Source: Oceanicoccus sagamiensis
Lineage (GTDB): Bacteria; Pseudomonadota; Gammaproteobacteria; Pseudomonadales; Dasaniaceae
Direction of reading: 5' to 3'
DNA: 64,000 nucleotides
Assembly (NCBI RefSeq): GCF_002117105.1
Contig: NZ_CP019343.1
Location: 3,410,001-3,474,000 of the forward strand
Positions 48,094 through 56,505 of the stretch are shown one piece after another. The first letter of the stretch is position 1, and every line of letters starts with the position of its first letter. The notes under the pieces are model-generated. The model did no database searches, was not told the DNA's origin, and was given only the letters and a program-made list of their open reading frames with translations. A program made the translations under genes and the position numbers.

Positions 48094-49422
48094 TTAGTGG
48101 GTATAAAACTCTAAGGCGAATAGGGCGCCGCCGTCAGGGGATTGTTCAATAATGAGCTTGCCCTGGTAGCTTTCAATAATATCATGGGCCACATTAAGGC
48201 CAATACCCTGACCGCTGTATTGCGTATCGGCACGCTGCCCTCTTTGGATCAGCTGCTCCCGTTGTTCGGGGGCAATACCTGCACCATCGTCATGTATCTC
48301 CAGTCGCAACCGTTTGTCGTTATTACTGGCGTTTATCTGGATCGTTTGTAGACAAGCTTTGCAGGCGTTATCCAGCAAATTACCTAACACTTCCATTAAA
48401 TCTCTGGGGTCGCCCTTAAACAAACAACCTTCACTAATATCAATGCTGAAGTTAATCTCTTTGTCGGCATAGACTTTATTCATCGCACTGACCAGCCGGT
48501 CGACGCATGTCTGTACTAAGACGCTCTCGCTTAACTCATGTTGGGTAGAGATCACCGCACGTTGTAATTGATGCTTAATGATTTCGTCCATGCGCTGTGT
48601 TTGTTCGGCAATCAGGGGGTTAGGTTGATGGGTTTCAAGTTCGGTTTGAATAACAGCCAGCGGAGTTTTTAAACTATGGGCAAGATCGGCGAGGGTGCTG
48701 TGGTAGCGTTCCCGTTGGCTGCGCTCATTTTTGATCAGGGTATTAAGGTTTTTGGTCACACCTTTTAATTCAACTGGGTAGCGGCCCTCGATGCGCTCTT
48801 TTAAGCCGCTTTCAATTTGCTTTAGATTGCGGGCCAGTTGCCGTAGGGGTTTGGTACCCCAGCGTAAGATAAGCATTAGCAAAGCAATCAAGACTAAGCC
48901 AATACCCATTAGCCATAGCCGCAGGTCCTGTTGAAAGTCCTCGATATTGGCCAGTGTGGGCCGGCTGTCTTCCATGACGGTAAAGGTGAATAGCTCGGGT
49001 TGATCAGCTTTCACTTCCCATCTAACTTTATAGTGGTATACAAAATAATCCGGGTAAACAATATATTCTGCTTTGCCGGCTTCGGTGATAGAGGATTCCA
49101 GTAATACTATATCTAGATCCAGTGTATGGGCAGAATAGGAGCTCCAATAAATCTTGCCCTGACTATCGCTGATATAGCCATACAATCCGGACTCAAAGTC
49201 ATCAAACCTGGCTTCTCTTAATTCGTCTGGCAGCTCAATCGCATTGTCACCAATAATGGCGGAGGAAAGCAGAATATTACTTTGTAAACGTAGTTGCTCC
49301 TTTTTAGCGGCGTAGACGTTTTCCAGTGATAGCTGGTTAATAATATAACCCAGCAAACCAAAGAAAAAACTCAGTGCTAAAAAGCTGGCAATAAAAACTC
49401 TACCAAATAATGTATTAGGCAC
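48094..49422 (-). CDS. PhoQ-like sensor histidine kinase
   Basis: 442 residues: TM1 about 8-28, a periplasmic sensor domain, TM2 about 167-187, HAMP-type linker and kinase domain. The H-box is LADLAHSLKTPLAVIQ with H249, followed by LGNLLDNACKA (N box) and DDGAGIAPE (G1). The SLADLAHSLKTPL-type H-box and the GRYPVEL segment just before it are characteristic of PhoQ. Mg2+ sensing would be the default hypothesis, but the periplasmic patch is not strongly acidic. Starts 5 bp after the response regulator. Confidence 0.88.
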   Translation of the reverse strand: MPNTLFGRVFIASFLALSFFFGLLGYIINQLSLENVYAAKKEQLRLQSNILLSSAIIGDNAIELPDELREARFDDFESGLYGYISDSQGKIYWSSYSAHTLDLDIVLLESSITEAGKAEYIVYPDYFVYHYKVRWEVKADQPELFTFTVMEDSRPTLANIEDFQQDLRLWLMGIGLVLIALLMLILRWGTKPLRQLARNLKQIESGLKERIEGRYPVELKGVTKNLNTLIKNERSQRERYHSTLADLAHSLKTPLAVIQTELETHQPNPLIAEQTQRMDEIIKHQLQRAVISTQHELSESVLVQTCVDRLVSAMNKVYADKEINFSIDISEGCLFKGDPRDLMEVLGNLLDNACKACLQTIQINASNNDKRLRLEIHDDGAGIAPEQREQLIQRGQRADTQYSGQGIGLNVAHDIIESYQGKLIIEQSPDGGALFALEFYTH

Positions 49423-49427
49423 TTTGG

Positions 49428-50129
49428 TTAATCCCCTGACGTTGAGTCTGGCGCAGTGCTGGCCAGAGTAAAGCGATAGCCTTGGCCGCGAACGGTGGCT
49501 ATGGGCTTTAAGCTATTTTGTGGGTCAATTTTTTTACGCAGGCGGCCAATAAATACTTCAATCACATTGCTATCCCGGTCGAAGTCCTGGCTATAGAGGT
49601 GCTCGGTGAGCTCGGTTTTAGAGACCACTTTACCGGCATGGTGAGCCAGATACTGTAAGGTATTATATTCATAGCTGGTTAAGGTCATGGCCTGACCATC
49701 AATAGCGGCTGTCTTTGCCGCCGTATCAATCGTCAGGGGGCCAAAGTTAAGCGTAGCTGTGGCTTTGCCTGCACTGCGTCTTAGCAGTGCATTAATACGG
49801 GCGCTGACTTCTTCAATATGAAAGGGTTTTACTACATAGTCGTCAGCACCCGCCTCCAGACCTTCGACTTTATCTTGCCAGTCGCTGCGGGCCGTTAGAA
49901 TCAGTACAGGAAAGGTCTTGCCCATTTGGCGCAGTGCCTTGATCAGTTCAATACCTGACACTTCAGGTAAGCCTAAGTCGATAATGGCCAAATCATAGGG
50001 GTATTCCTCCACCATATATAAGCCTTCCTTACCGTCCTGAGCGGTATCGGTGGCATAGCCATTTTGCTGCATGGATTCGGCGAGCTGCTGACGAATATTG
50101 GCTTCGTCTTCAACAATAAGGATACGCAT
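49428..50129 (-). CDS. PhoP-like OmpR-family response regulator
   Basis: 233 residues. Receiver with D8 and phospho-Asp D51 (LAIIDLGLPEVSG), then an OmpR/PhoB-type winged-helix domain (LTSYEYNTLQYLAHHAGKVVSKTEL, ending RGQGYRF). It pairs with the kinase gene directly downstream. No PhoP-type direct repeat (GGTTTA pairs) is obvious upstream of its start. Confidence 0.9.
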   Translation of the reverse strand: MRILIVEDEANIRQQLAESMQQNGYATDTAQDGKEGLYMVEEYPYDLAIIDLGLPEVSGIELIKALRQMGKTFPVLILTARSDWQDKVEGLEAGADDYVVKPFHIEEVSARINALLRRSAGKATATLNFGPLTIDTAAKTAAIDGQAMTLTSYEYNTLQYLAHHAGKVVSKTELTEHLYSQDFDRDSNVIEVFIGRLRKKIDPQNSLKPIATVRGQGYRFTLASTAPDSTSGD

Positions 50130-50217
50130 GGATGGAAAGAGCCTTTTACTGTGTTTTTATTAATAAGTGTGTATGAAGTGTAGCAGGGCAGGGGCTTTCA
50201 GGCGGTTTTCTACAGGC

Positions 50218-50251
50218 AAAAAAATACGGCAAACCATAAGGGTTGCCGTAT
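50218..50251 (-). terminator. Rho-independent terminator of the small secreted protein gene
   Basis: ATACGGCAA and TTGCCGTAT form the core of the stem, with a small bulge near the loop. On the - strand it is followed by a T7 tract. It lies 29 bp after the gene's stop. Confidence 0.82.
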
Positions 50252-50279
50252 TGTGAGGTTTGCGATTAGCTGAGAAAGA

Positions 50280-50555
50280 TTACTTACAGACTTTCTTGGC
50301 TGTTTTAATCTGCTTCTTGCTGCATACGTCTTGGCCGCCTTTACCAACGCACCATTTCTTACGGTTGTCCCAAGCACTGATATCAGCCGTGCTGCCGTTT
50401 GAGCATTTTACCTGATAGTGAGAATAGATCATGTCGTTTTCAACAACCACATCTTCAATATATTTGATACTGGTTGGTTTGGCTGCAAAAGCACCGGCAC
50501 TCAGGGTCAGGGCCGCAGTGGCTAGAATGATTTTTTTAATAGCAGTCATTTTCAT
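50280..50555 (-). CDS. Small secreted Cys-rich protein (uncharacterised)
   Basis: A 91-residue protein with a clear signal peptide (KKIILATAALTLSAGAFAA, cleavage after AFA). The mature part contains four Cys (KCSNGS, WCVGKG, DVCSKK, KVCK), enough for two disulfides, and is basic at the end. I start at the second ATG (MKMTAIKK), which has GGAG 8 bases upstream; the longer frame adds five residues. It has its own terminator and lies just upstream of the PhoP-like operon. No named family recognised. Confidence 0.78.
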   Translation of the reverse strand: MKMTAIKKIILATAALTLSAGAFAAKPTSIKYIEDVVVENDMIYSHYQVKCSNGSTADISAWDNRKKWCVGKGGQDVCSKKQIKTAKKVCK

Positions 50556-50717
50556 GAGGTAAAGCTCCAATGGTCGTTTTTTAATGATGTAGTCGTTTGA
50601 TTTGTAGTGATTATGGCAAGCTGAAACTGAACTGAAGCTGAATGGTATTCAGTAAATACGGTTTTTTATGGATATTGTTGTTAAAAAGCGGGTAGATAGG
50701 GTGAGTTTTGATCGAAT

Positions 50718-51206
50718 TTACGGGGTGTTGGCGCTGAGCTGGGCTATTTCTGCTTCGCTGGCGGCCTCATAGGACTCGGTCTGCTTTTCTTCTGTGAGAC
50801 GGCAGTGGTGGCAGGCCAGCGATTGCTGGGAGATTTTTGTCCAGCGCGGTGTTAAGGACCATAGGTGCCGACGGGAGCGGGTATAAAAATAGTCTCCCTG
50901 TTTACGTCCCTCCATGGATAAAAACTTAGATGTAAGCAAAAATGGCCGGGTAATCCGGGTAAGCCGGTCGCCACAGTGTTGGCAATAGCGGTGGCGATGA
51001 CCATCGATGATGTAGATCAAAATATAAGCAATCAATGCGGCTATCGAGATATAGTCCAGTACCGGTTGATCAATAGCACTAACAGCAAAATTGATGGCAC
51101 CCATAATGATGGTGAAAAATAGCAGTGTATAAACGCTTAACAGAAGGGTTTTCGGCAGCGGGCGTTCCAGGGAGGAAACACGGTTATAGGTTTCTAAATT
51201 ATCCAT
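50718..51206 (-). CDS. Membrane protein with zinc-ribbon-like Cys pairs (uncharacterised)
   Basis: 162 residues. Two membrane helices (about 23-43 and 50-66) are followed by CQHCGD and, further on, CHHCRL, a possible four-Cys zinc site in the cytoplasm or periplasm. The C-terminal tail is acidic and low complexity. I do not recognise the family. It is alone between the small secreted protein gene and the csrA region and points away from csrA. Confidence 0.7.
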   Translation of the reverse strand: MDNLETYNRVSSLERPLPKTLLLSVYTLLFFTIIMGAINFAVSAIDQPVLDYISIAALIAYILIYIIDGHRHRYCQHCGDRLTRITRPFLLTSKFLSMEGRKQGDYFYTRSRRHLWSLTPRWTKISQQSLACHHCRLTEEKQTESYEAASEAEIAQLSANTP

Positions 51207-51662
51207 CGATTATCAGTATTATCCGAGTCACTAAAGCATCCATCAAATAGCTGCCAGCTTACTACTACACCGTATAACACTGGCCGCTTTTGCCGTGAAA
51301 TGAGTATAGCATTAGGAATTAATGAGATGAAAATATCCTGTATATATACCTTATTATACTGATAAACATGAAATTCAATTTATCAATAGTACGATTAATC
51401 AGCCTATCTGGATGGATTGCTGCCAAATTGATAATTATCAAAGTTACCCATGTTTTCTATGACATATTCAGCCTAACAGAAAGGATAAATTACCTTAAAA
51501 GGCGGTCAATTATCCTTGGGTGCATCCTTCGCTGGATGCGAACAATTCGCATTTTAAAAATTATGTTGCATTGCCTGTTGTTAGCATGAAAGAATGGCGG
51601 CAAGTCGACTAGAAAGGCGACGTAGTTTTTAATGATGACAATATAACGGACCGAGAAACAAC
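51207..51662. other. csrA upstream region
   Basis: 456 bp without a convincing gene. The first half is AT-rich. Near its centre two hairpins overlap: GCATCC/GGATGC (51522-51539) and TGCGAA/TTCGCA (51537-51551), the second followed by T4. They share bases, so only one can form. A 73-codon frame at 51368-51589 has no ribosome site and no protein-like pattern. The csrA start has only a weak site (GGACCGAG), as is common where CsrA represses itself. Confidence 0.5.
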
Positions 51663-51866
51663 ATGTTAATTTTAACTCGTAGAATTGGTGAGAACCTTAT
51701 TATCGGTGATGATGTAACCATCTCGGTATTGGGTGTAAAAGGAAATCAAGTCAGAATCGGTATCGATGCGCCAAAAGAAGTTCAAGTTCATCGAGAAGAG
51801 ATCTATAACCGTATTCAGCTTGAGAAAAACAGTAGTGCCAAGGAAGAGGTTAACGGAAATTTCTAA
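51663..51866 (+). CDS. csrA: CsrA/RsmA, carbon storage RNA-binding regulator
   Basis: 67-residue post-transcriptional regulator that binds GGA in hairpin loops near ribosome sites. The family sequence is clear: [17 protein letters not shown], the [17 protein letters not shown] strand with the RNA-binding VHREEI, and a charged tail. It is expected to affect motility, biofilm and carbon genes, several of which are in this window. Confidence 0.96.
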   Translation: MLILTRRIGENLIIGDDVTISVLGVKGNQVRIGIDAPKEVQVHREEIYNRIQLEKNSSAKEEVNGNF

Positions 51867-52181
51867 GTAAATTTCTCTCTGACTACCACTGTTTTTGCCT
51901 GATTGCTGGCTCACTTGCCAGCTAATCTGCGCGCCTTTAAAGCTGAGGGCATATCCTGCTTAAACCGGCTTCGGCTTTGCCAATCGCCTGGCATAGCTTA
52001 CAACCACAGTCGGTTTTACCTACTTAGCTTGCCTTTACCTCTATGTTCTAGCCCCTGTATTGCTAGCCCTTATGTTGCTTTATTGCCTGGCTCCCTGTCA
52101 TGCCCCCGATTAGCATTTGCATATTTATTGGCTGGTGCCTAAGATTCGGCTAATACATTTTTATAGTCCTTTGAGCCCCCT
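51867..52181. other. Intergenic region between csrA and the OprP-like porin gene
   Basis: 315 bp with no supported gene. A 6-bp-stem hairpin GCTGGC/GCCAGC (51905-51922) follows csrA without a T run. CTGTCAT at 52095-52101 is one half of a Pho box, but the second half 11 bp later is not recognisable, so phosphate control of the porin is unproven. Confidence 0.55.
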
Positions 52182-53387
52182 ATGTTATCGACAATGTGGA
52201 GAGTCGTTTTACCACTCTTTCCCTATCTACTGCTATTGCTAGCGTCCCCGGTTTCTGCCGCCGGGTTTGAGTTTCCCGTCCGTTCCTTTTTGCAAGGCAA
52301 GCCGGTTACTTCTGATGATTTAGAGTATTCCATCCGGCTGGGGGGGCGTCTGCATGTCGATAGTAATAACCATGAGGGGGTTTTTAATAATGCGGGGGGC
52401 GGCGGCCATGATAGCGATATATTTATTCGTCGTGGGCGCTTAAGTATCAGCGGCTATGCGACCAGTGATTGGCAGTACCGCTTTCAGGCGGTACTGGAAA
52501 AAGATGCCGATAATGATGTGTCTGATGCCTATGTGATTTATAAGGGTTTTGGCCCTAAATTTTGGCTGCGGATTGGCAAGCAAAAAGAAGATCTGGGGCT
52601 GGAGTGGCTGACCAGTTCCAATACCATTACAACCATCGAGCGCTCGGCTGCAACCAGGGCTTTCTCTCATATTCGCAGTGAAGGGGTGACGGTAGTGGGG
52701 CGCCATAGGGATTTATCCTACAACATCGGTGTGCATAAAAATGACTATACCGAGAATACCAAGGCCGTACTAACGGGCCGTATGGTCAAGCGTATGATCA
52801 ATGAAGAGCGGGACGTTTTTCAGTTTGGTGGTGGTTTTAGTTACCGGGAAGGTAATCGCGGCAATATTAATATACGGCCTGAACAGCGGGAAATCGCAGC
52901 CATTGACCGTATTGATAGTGGCGATATTTCCTCTGATGAAGGCTGGGTGTTTAATATTGAATCCATGACTATTCAGGATAATTGGCATCTTAGCGGTGAG
53001 CTTTATTATGCCGAGTACCGTGGCAAGGAAACGGCGGCCCCTTGGGGCGGTTATGTGATGGCAGGTTACTTTTTAACGGGAGAGAAGCGGCTTTATGATG
53101 ATCTTCATGGCCGCTTTGCGGGTGTTACACCTAGTGGGGACAAGGGGGCTGTTGAGCTGTATTCGCGGCTGACCTGGCTTGATCTGGCTGATAATGGTCA
53201 GGGTAATAAGGCGTCTATTCTGACTACGGGTGTTAATTGGTATCTGGGCCCAAGGCTTCGCTTGATGCTAAATTATGTCCATGCCGAATATGACAAGCCG
53301 CCCGCAGGCTTGACCGATGATGGCGTCGGGTTGACGGGGGATACCAGCGGCGATGCGATCGCCGCCCGGTTACAGTTCTGGTATTAA
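52182..53387 (+). CDS. OprP/OprO-family outer-membrane porin
   Basis: 401 residues with a signal peptide (LFPYLLLLLASPVSA). Family features of the OprP (phosphate/polyphosphate) porins are present: IRLGGRLHVDSNNHEG, DIFIRRGRLSISGYATSDWQY, the FWLRIGKQKEDLGLEW segment and a C-terminal aromatic (ARLQFWY). The OprP basic ladder cannot be judged by eye. A phosphate role is only inferred from the family. Confidence 0.88.
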   Translation: MLSTMWRVVLPLFPYLLLLLASPVSAAGFEFPVRSFLQGKPVTSDDLEYSIRLGGRLHVDSNNHEGVFNNAGGGGHDSDIFIRRGRLSISGYATSDWQYRFQAVLEKDADNDVSDAYVIYKGFGPKFWLRIGKQKEDLGLEWLTSSNTITTIERSAATRAFSHIRSEGVTVVGRHRDLSYNIGVHKNDYTENTKAVLTGRMVKRMINEERDVFQFGGGFSYREGNRGNINIRPEQREIAAIDRIDSGDISSDEGWVFNIESMTIQDNWHLSGELYYAEYRGKETAAPWGGYVMAGYFLTGEKRLYDDLHGRFAGVTPSGDKGAVELYSRLTWLDLADNGQGNKASILTTGVNWYLGPRLRLMLNYVHAEYDKPPAGLTDDGVGLTGDTSGDAIAARLQFWY

Positions 53388-53391
53388 CCGC

Positions 53392-53961
53392 TTACTGGCA
53401 GGTAAATTGGTAGTGTAGATAAAAATCACTCTCTACCGGCACCGACCATTCTTTTTCTTTTGTCCAGCCTTGTGGGCAGTACTTGGCCATCTTTCTATGT
53501 AAAGCGTTCATCGCTGTGTAAGGTGTGTCACTAGTATTTTCACTATCACCGACGGCATAGCGCTGGCGAATTTCATAGCTTTGGCCTTTGTTGGCTGCTG
53601 CCTTTTCCGTATTGGGCTTTGCCGGTATTGTGGCTACCGCTTTAGGCGTTTCAGTAGCTTGCGCTTTAGGTTGAGTTGGAGTTTGTGATGTGGTTTGTGA
53701 TGTAGTTTGTGATGTGGTTTGTGATGTAGTTTCGCTGGTTGCTTCGGCTTCGTAAGTTTTAACCGTTTTATTACTGTCTCTACCGGGAAGAATTTCGCCG
53801 GTCTCTGTATTAAAGATTTTTATCGAGTCTTCTTTGGTTTTATGAAACGACTCAAAATCCAGTGTATCAGCGTCGTCAACATCAAAGGCATCGCCAGCCA
53901 TGGCTGTTGTGCTGAGTAGTGTGCTGACTAACAGACAAAGGCATCGTTGATAGTTATTCAT
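53392..53961 (-). CDS. Secreted protein with TSQT repeats (uncharacterised)
   Basis: About 189 residues with a signal peptide (CLCLLVSTLLSTTAMAGDA). A central low-complexity stretch has four TSQT units followed by Pro/Thr/Ala-rich sequence, and the C-terminal part is a small domain (YEIRQRYAVGDSENTSDTPY, YCPQGWTKEKEW, ending LHYQFTCQ) with two Cys. The start is one of ATG 53967 or 53961; TGGA favours 53961. No named family. It converges on the OprP-like porin, 4 bp apart. Confidence 0.72.
   Translation of the reverse strand: MNNYQRCLCLLVSTLLSTTAMAGDAFDVDDADTLDFESFHKTKEDSIKIFNTETGEILPGRDSNKTVKTYEAEATSETTSQTTSQTTSQTTSQTPTQPKAQATETPKAVATIPAKPNTEKAAANKGQSYEIRQRYAVGDSENTSDTPYTAMNALHRKMAKYCPQGWTKEKEWSVPVESDFYLHYQFTCQ
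53681..53728 (-). repeat. In-frame 12-bp tandem repeat (TSQT units)
   Basis: Four units of GTTTGTGATGTG/A on the + strand, alternating at the last base, so it can also be read as two 24-bp units. On the - strand they encode Thr-Ser-Gln-Thr. Degenerate edges continue on both sides. Copy-number change would keep the frame. Confidence 0.9.
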
Positions 53962-53995
53962 AGTCATTCCAATCAATTTTCTTTTAGGCTAAACG

Positions 53996-54029
53996 AAAAA
54001 AACGGAGAACACTAGTGTTCTCCGTTTTT
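53996..54029. terminator. Bidirectional Rho-independent terminator of the porin gene
   Basis: A7-ACGGAGAACAC and its complement form a perfect 12-bp inverted repeat with T5. On the - strand it follows the porin gene by 15 bp. Confidence 0.9.
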
Positions 54030-54044
54030 CAACACGGCTCTGAC

Positions 54045-55106
54045 TTAGAACTTGTGTTCAATGCCAAATAAGCCCATGGCGGTATATTCATAGTCGCCGG
54101 TCATACCAATAGACTGTTCCTGATCTACAGTTAGCTCAGAGTAGTATGAAAACAGTTTGGTGCGTTTGCTAAGCTTGTAATCCACGCCAATAGTGATTGC
54201 TGAGTTGTCTAATTCGTCAACACTGCCTTCATTAGTTGCTTCAACATACTGAGCTTTTAGTACGAACTTATCAAGTGTGTAAGCGGCACTGAGTACATAG
54301 CTGCTTTGCTCGTCGATATCCGTAGGGAAGTCGTTAAGAGCATCTATTAGTGGGGTGGCGCCTTTAATACCAGGTACGTTACCGCTGTCATCGCTATCGG
54401 ACAGTTCTGATTCCTGAATCAAGGCTCCCAGTTTAAGGTTGCCGAACTTATAAGAACCGCTTAAGCGCACGGTATCCACACCTTTAACATTGTCATCAAC
54501 TGCCAGAGCGGCGTATAAGTTATCAGCTTTAAAGGTCAGTGCTGCTGAGATCTGATCTGCGAAACCATCATCGTCATCATCGCCATCTCTGCCGCTATCC
54601 TGACCAGGCATCACACCGATAGTGGCAGCAAAGCCGCTCATATCTGGTGTCTTGTACATAATAATGTCGTTTTCACGACGCTCACCAGCAATGCTGTTGG
54701 CTATATCGCCATAGCGATAATCATTAAACACATCGACAGGTTTGGCAGACATCTTTAGTGGCGTATCGTGCTTACCGGCAACGACAGTACCCCAGTTACC
54801 TTGTAAACCGATATAAGAGTTACGCGCTTTGAACTCATCATCGCCTTCACCGTCAGGCTGAATTTCATATTCAAGCTTATAGATAACTTTTAAATCAGGG
54901 CTGATTTCTTCGCTGCCTTTAAAACCAATGCGAGAGGCAAATGTTTCAAGTTCCCAGTTGTCTTGCTCAGTGGTACCGGCTTTGTCTTGTTCCAGTTGAA
55001 CATAGCTAAGGTTGATTTTGCCGTAAGTCACAACATCGCCAGCATGGGCTGAAGAGGCCATAACAGTCGCAGCAGCAATTGCGGCAGGTAATAATTTGTA
55101 ATTCAT
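54045..55106 (-). CDS. Gram-negative general porin
   Basis: 353 residues with a cleaved signal (AAIAAATVMASSAHA) and classical trimeric-porin features: VTYGKINLSYVQ at the first strand, RIGFKGSEEISPDLKVIYKLEYE, NSYIGLQGNWGTVVAGKHDTPLK and the terminal GIEHKF. One loop carries the acidic run DGDDDDDG, and the loops in general are acidic, which fits a saline environment. The start is the ATG preceded by GGGAGA at good spacing. A nested inverted repeat about 90 bp upstream may be its operator. Confidence 0.9.
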   Translation of the reverse strand: MNYKLLPAAIAAATVMASSAHAGDVVTYGKINLSYVQLEQDKAGTTEQDNWELETFASRIGFKGSEEISPDLKVIYKLEYEIQPDGEGDDEFKARNSYIGLQGNWGTVVAGKHDTPLKMSAKPVDVFNDYRYGDIANSIAGERRENDIIMYKTPDMSGFAATIGVMPGQDSGRDGDDDDDGFADQISAALTFKADNLYAALAVDDNVKGVDTVRLSGSYKFGNLKLGALIQESELSDSDDSGNVPGIKGATPLIDALNDFPTDIDEQSSYVLSAAYTLDKFVLKAQYVEATNEGSVDELDNSAITIGVDYKLSKRTKLFSYYSELTVDQEQSIGMTGDYEYTAMGLFGIEHKF

Positions 55107-55197
55107 CAGGTTGTCTCCCAAAAGTTTGTTTTAGAGCGAGCACTTATCTCGCGCTATGCTCAACATCATTCCAAAACCGACACCCCTGTAGGCTTTG

Positions 55198-55252
55198 AAT
55201 ACGGCGATTGTGCAGCATAGATATTTCAGAAATATGACAGTTTCGCCGTATT
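55198..55252. promoter_or_regulatory. Nested inverted repeats upstream of the porin gene
   Basis: Outer arms AATACGGCGA (55198-55207) and TCGCCGTATT (55243-55252) are perfect complements. Inside lies a second palindrome ATATTTC-A-GAAATAT (55221-55235). They are 92-146 bp upstream of the porin start on the - strand. The rest of the 434-bp gap up to 55540 shows no gene. Confidence 0.6.
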
Positions 55253-55540
55253 TTGAAATCTTTATGAATATAGATGAAATATTGGCTTCATGTGTATTAT
55301 TTTATTGTTAATCAAGGGTTTAGCCTTGAAAATTGCTCTAGGCCGCTAAGGCTTAGGGTTTTGCTGTGGTGGAGATAGCGGTTTTGAGCCGTTGTTGCCG
55401 CTATAAATCATGCTTCTAACGGTAAAACTACGGCTTTAAGCGTTTGCTTCTGGTACTTAGGCTGTTTACAGTCTATGTTTTTGGGCAATACCTTATATTT
55501 TGTAAGACTTTTCCCCGCTTTAGGGGGTTGTGGAGACAGT

Positions 55541-56188
55541 GTGAGCCTTTTTTCAGATGTGGTTTTAGAGAATGCCGATGCTTTGTTATCGGCTTCAAAG
55601 AGTATCGATTTTCAAAAGATTCTGAGTCATGACTCCGCAGAGGTAGAAAAGTTAAAGGGGGCTCTGGCCTCCTTGCAGATTGATCGCAAACGCTCTGATG
55701 AATCTCTGGAGCAATATGCCAGTAAGCCAGCAGGGCCTTCTGGCTCCAATGAGAGCTTTGACTCGCTGGATGACTTACCACCGCTGGATGATATGGCTAT
55801 GGTGGGCTCTGACGAGTCAGTCGACCAAGCCGGGTTTGAAGCGCCGTTTAGTAACAAAGAGCAGATTATCGAGGCTCTGGCCGCCGAGGGTTTGGATGGC
55901 AGGGCAGGGATGGTCTATAACAGCTTTTCCGATTCCCGGACCTTGCCTTTTAGCCAGGCTCATCATCGCCGTGGTGTGCCCCAGTTTGATGTGGTGGTGG
56001 CGCCGGATTTTGCGCCGGTCTCAGGGATGCATGGTGTCTTTATTACCACGTCAGAAATTATGTCGATTATTTTGCCTTCTGATAATGCCAGTGCCGACTG
56101 GCAAATACTGAAAAGAAAGCGCTTTAGCAGCAGTGAGGAAATGATTGACTATCTATCGCTAATTTCCGCTGGTTTTGATTTGCCTTAA
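55541..56188 (+). CDS. Uncharacterised protein, 215 residues
   Basis: I start at GTG 55541, preceded by GGAGA, because the longer upstream frame has no ribosome site. The product has an N-terminal helical part (VVLENADALLSASKSIDFQKIL and a following Lys/Asp-rich helix), an acidic low-complexity linker (SLDDLPPLDDMAMVG), and a C-terminal half with mixed alpha/beta pattern (IIEALAAEGLDGRAGMVYN, FDVVVAPDFAPVSGMHGVF, MSIILPSDNASADWQIL). No signal peptide or membrane helix. I do not recognise it. Confidence 0.65.
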   Translation: MSLFSDVVLENADALLSASKSIDFQKILSHDSAEVEKLKGALASLQIDRKRSDESLEQYASKPAGPSGSNESFDSLDDLPPLDDMAMVGSDESVDQAGFEAPFSNKEQIIEALAAEGLDGRAGMVYNSFSDSRTLPFSQAHHRRGVPQFDVVVAPDFAPVSGMHGVFITTSEIMSIILPSDNASADWQILKRKRFSSSEEMIDYLSLISAGFDLP

Positions 56189-56195
56189 GGTTTTT

Positions 56196-56230
56196 TTGTC
56201 CACAGATGCTGTGGATAACTTCGTGGATAA
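56196..56230. promoter_or_regulatory. Cluster of three DnaA-box-like sites
   Basis: TTGTCCACA (56196-56204), TGTGGATAA (56210-56218, the exact complement of TTATCCACA) and CGTGGATAA (56222-56230, one mismatch) occur in 35 bp, followed by about 250 bp of AT-rich DNA without a gene. The first two boxes form an inverted repeat. dnaA, dnaN and gidA are not in this window, so it is probably not the main origin; a datA- or DARS-like DnaA-binding site is possible. Confidence 0.6.
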
Positions 56231-56505
56231 GATGTTCGGTTTGAGCTCTAGGTCACAACTGGCCGTGGGGTTTATAAATTGTATAAAAAACAATCATATA
56301 TGCTTAATTACTTTTATTTCAATAGCTTACGGCTTTTAGTTAAAGTGCTTTTTACAGAGTTGCAGGTTTTTTACTCCTTCCCAATAGAAAAAACAAGTGT
56401 GTGAATAAGTTTTTTTTAATCGAATAAAGTTTATCTTGCTGTCCAGGCCCAAAAATTAATCGCTTTGTGCTTTATCTATGCAGTGCTGCTTAAAAAACAT
56501 CGGCT

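Noticed and set aside
51368-51589. 73-codon frame upstream of csrA
   Set aside because: No ribosome site, odd composition, and it crosses the hairpin region.
52095-52112. Pho box before the OprP-like porin
   Set aside because: Only one CTGTCAT half is present; the second half does not match.
51903-52142. 79-codon frame after csrA
   Set aside because: Irregular composition, no ribosome site and no family resemblance.
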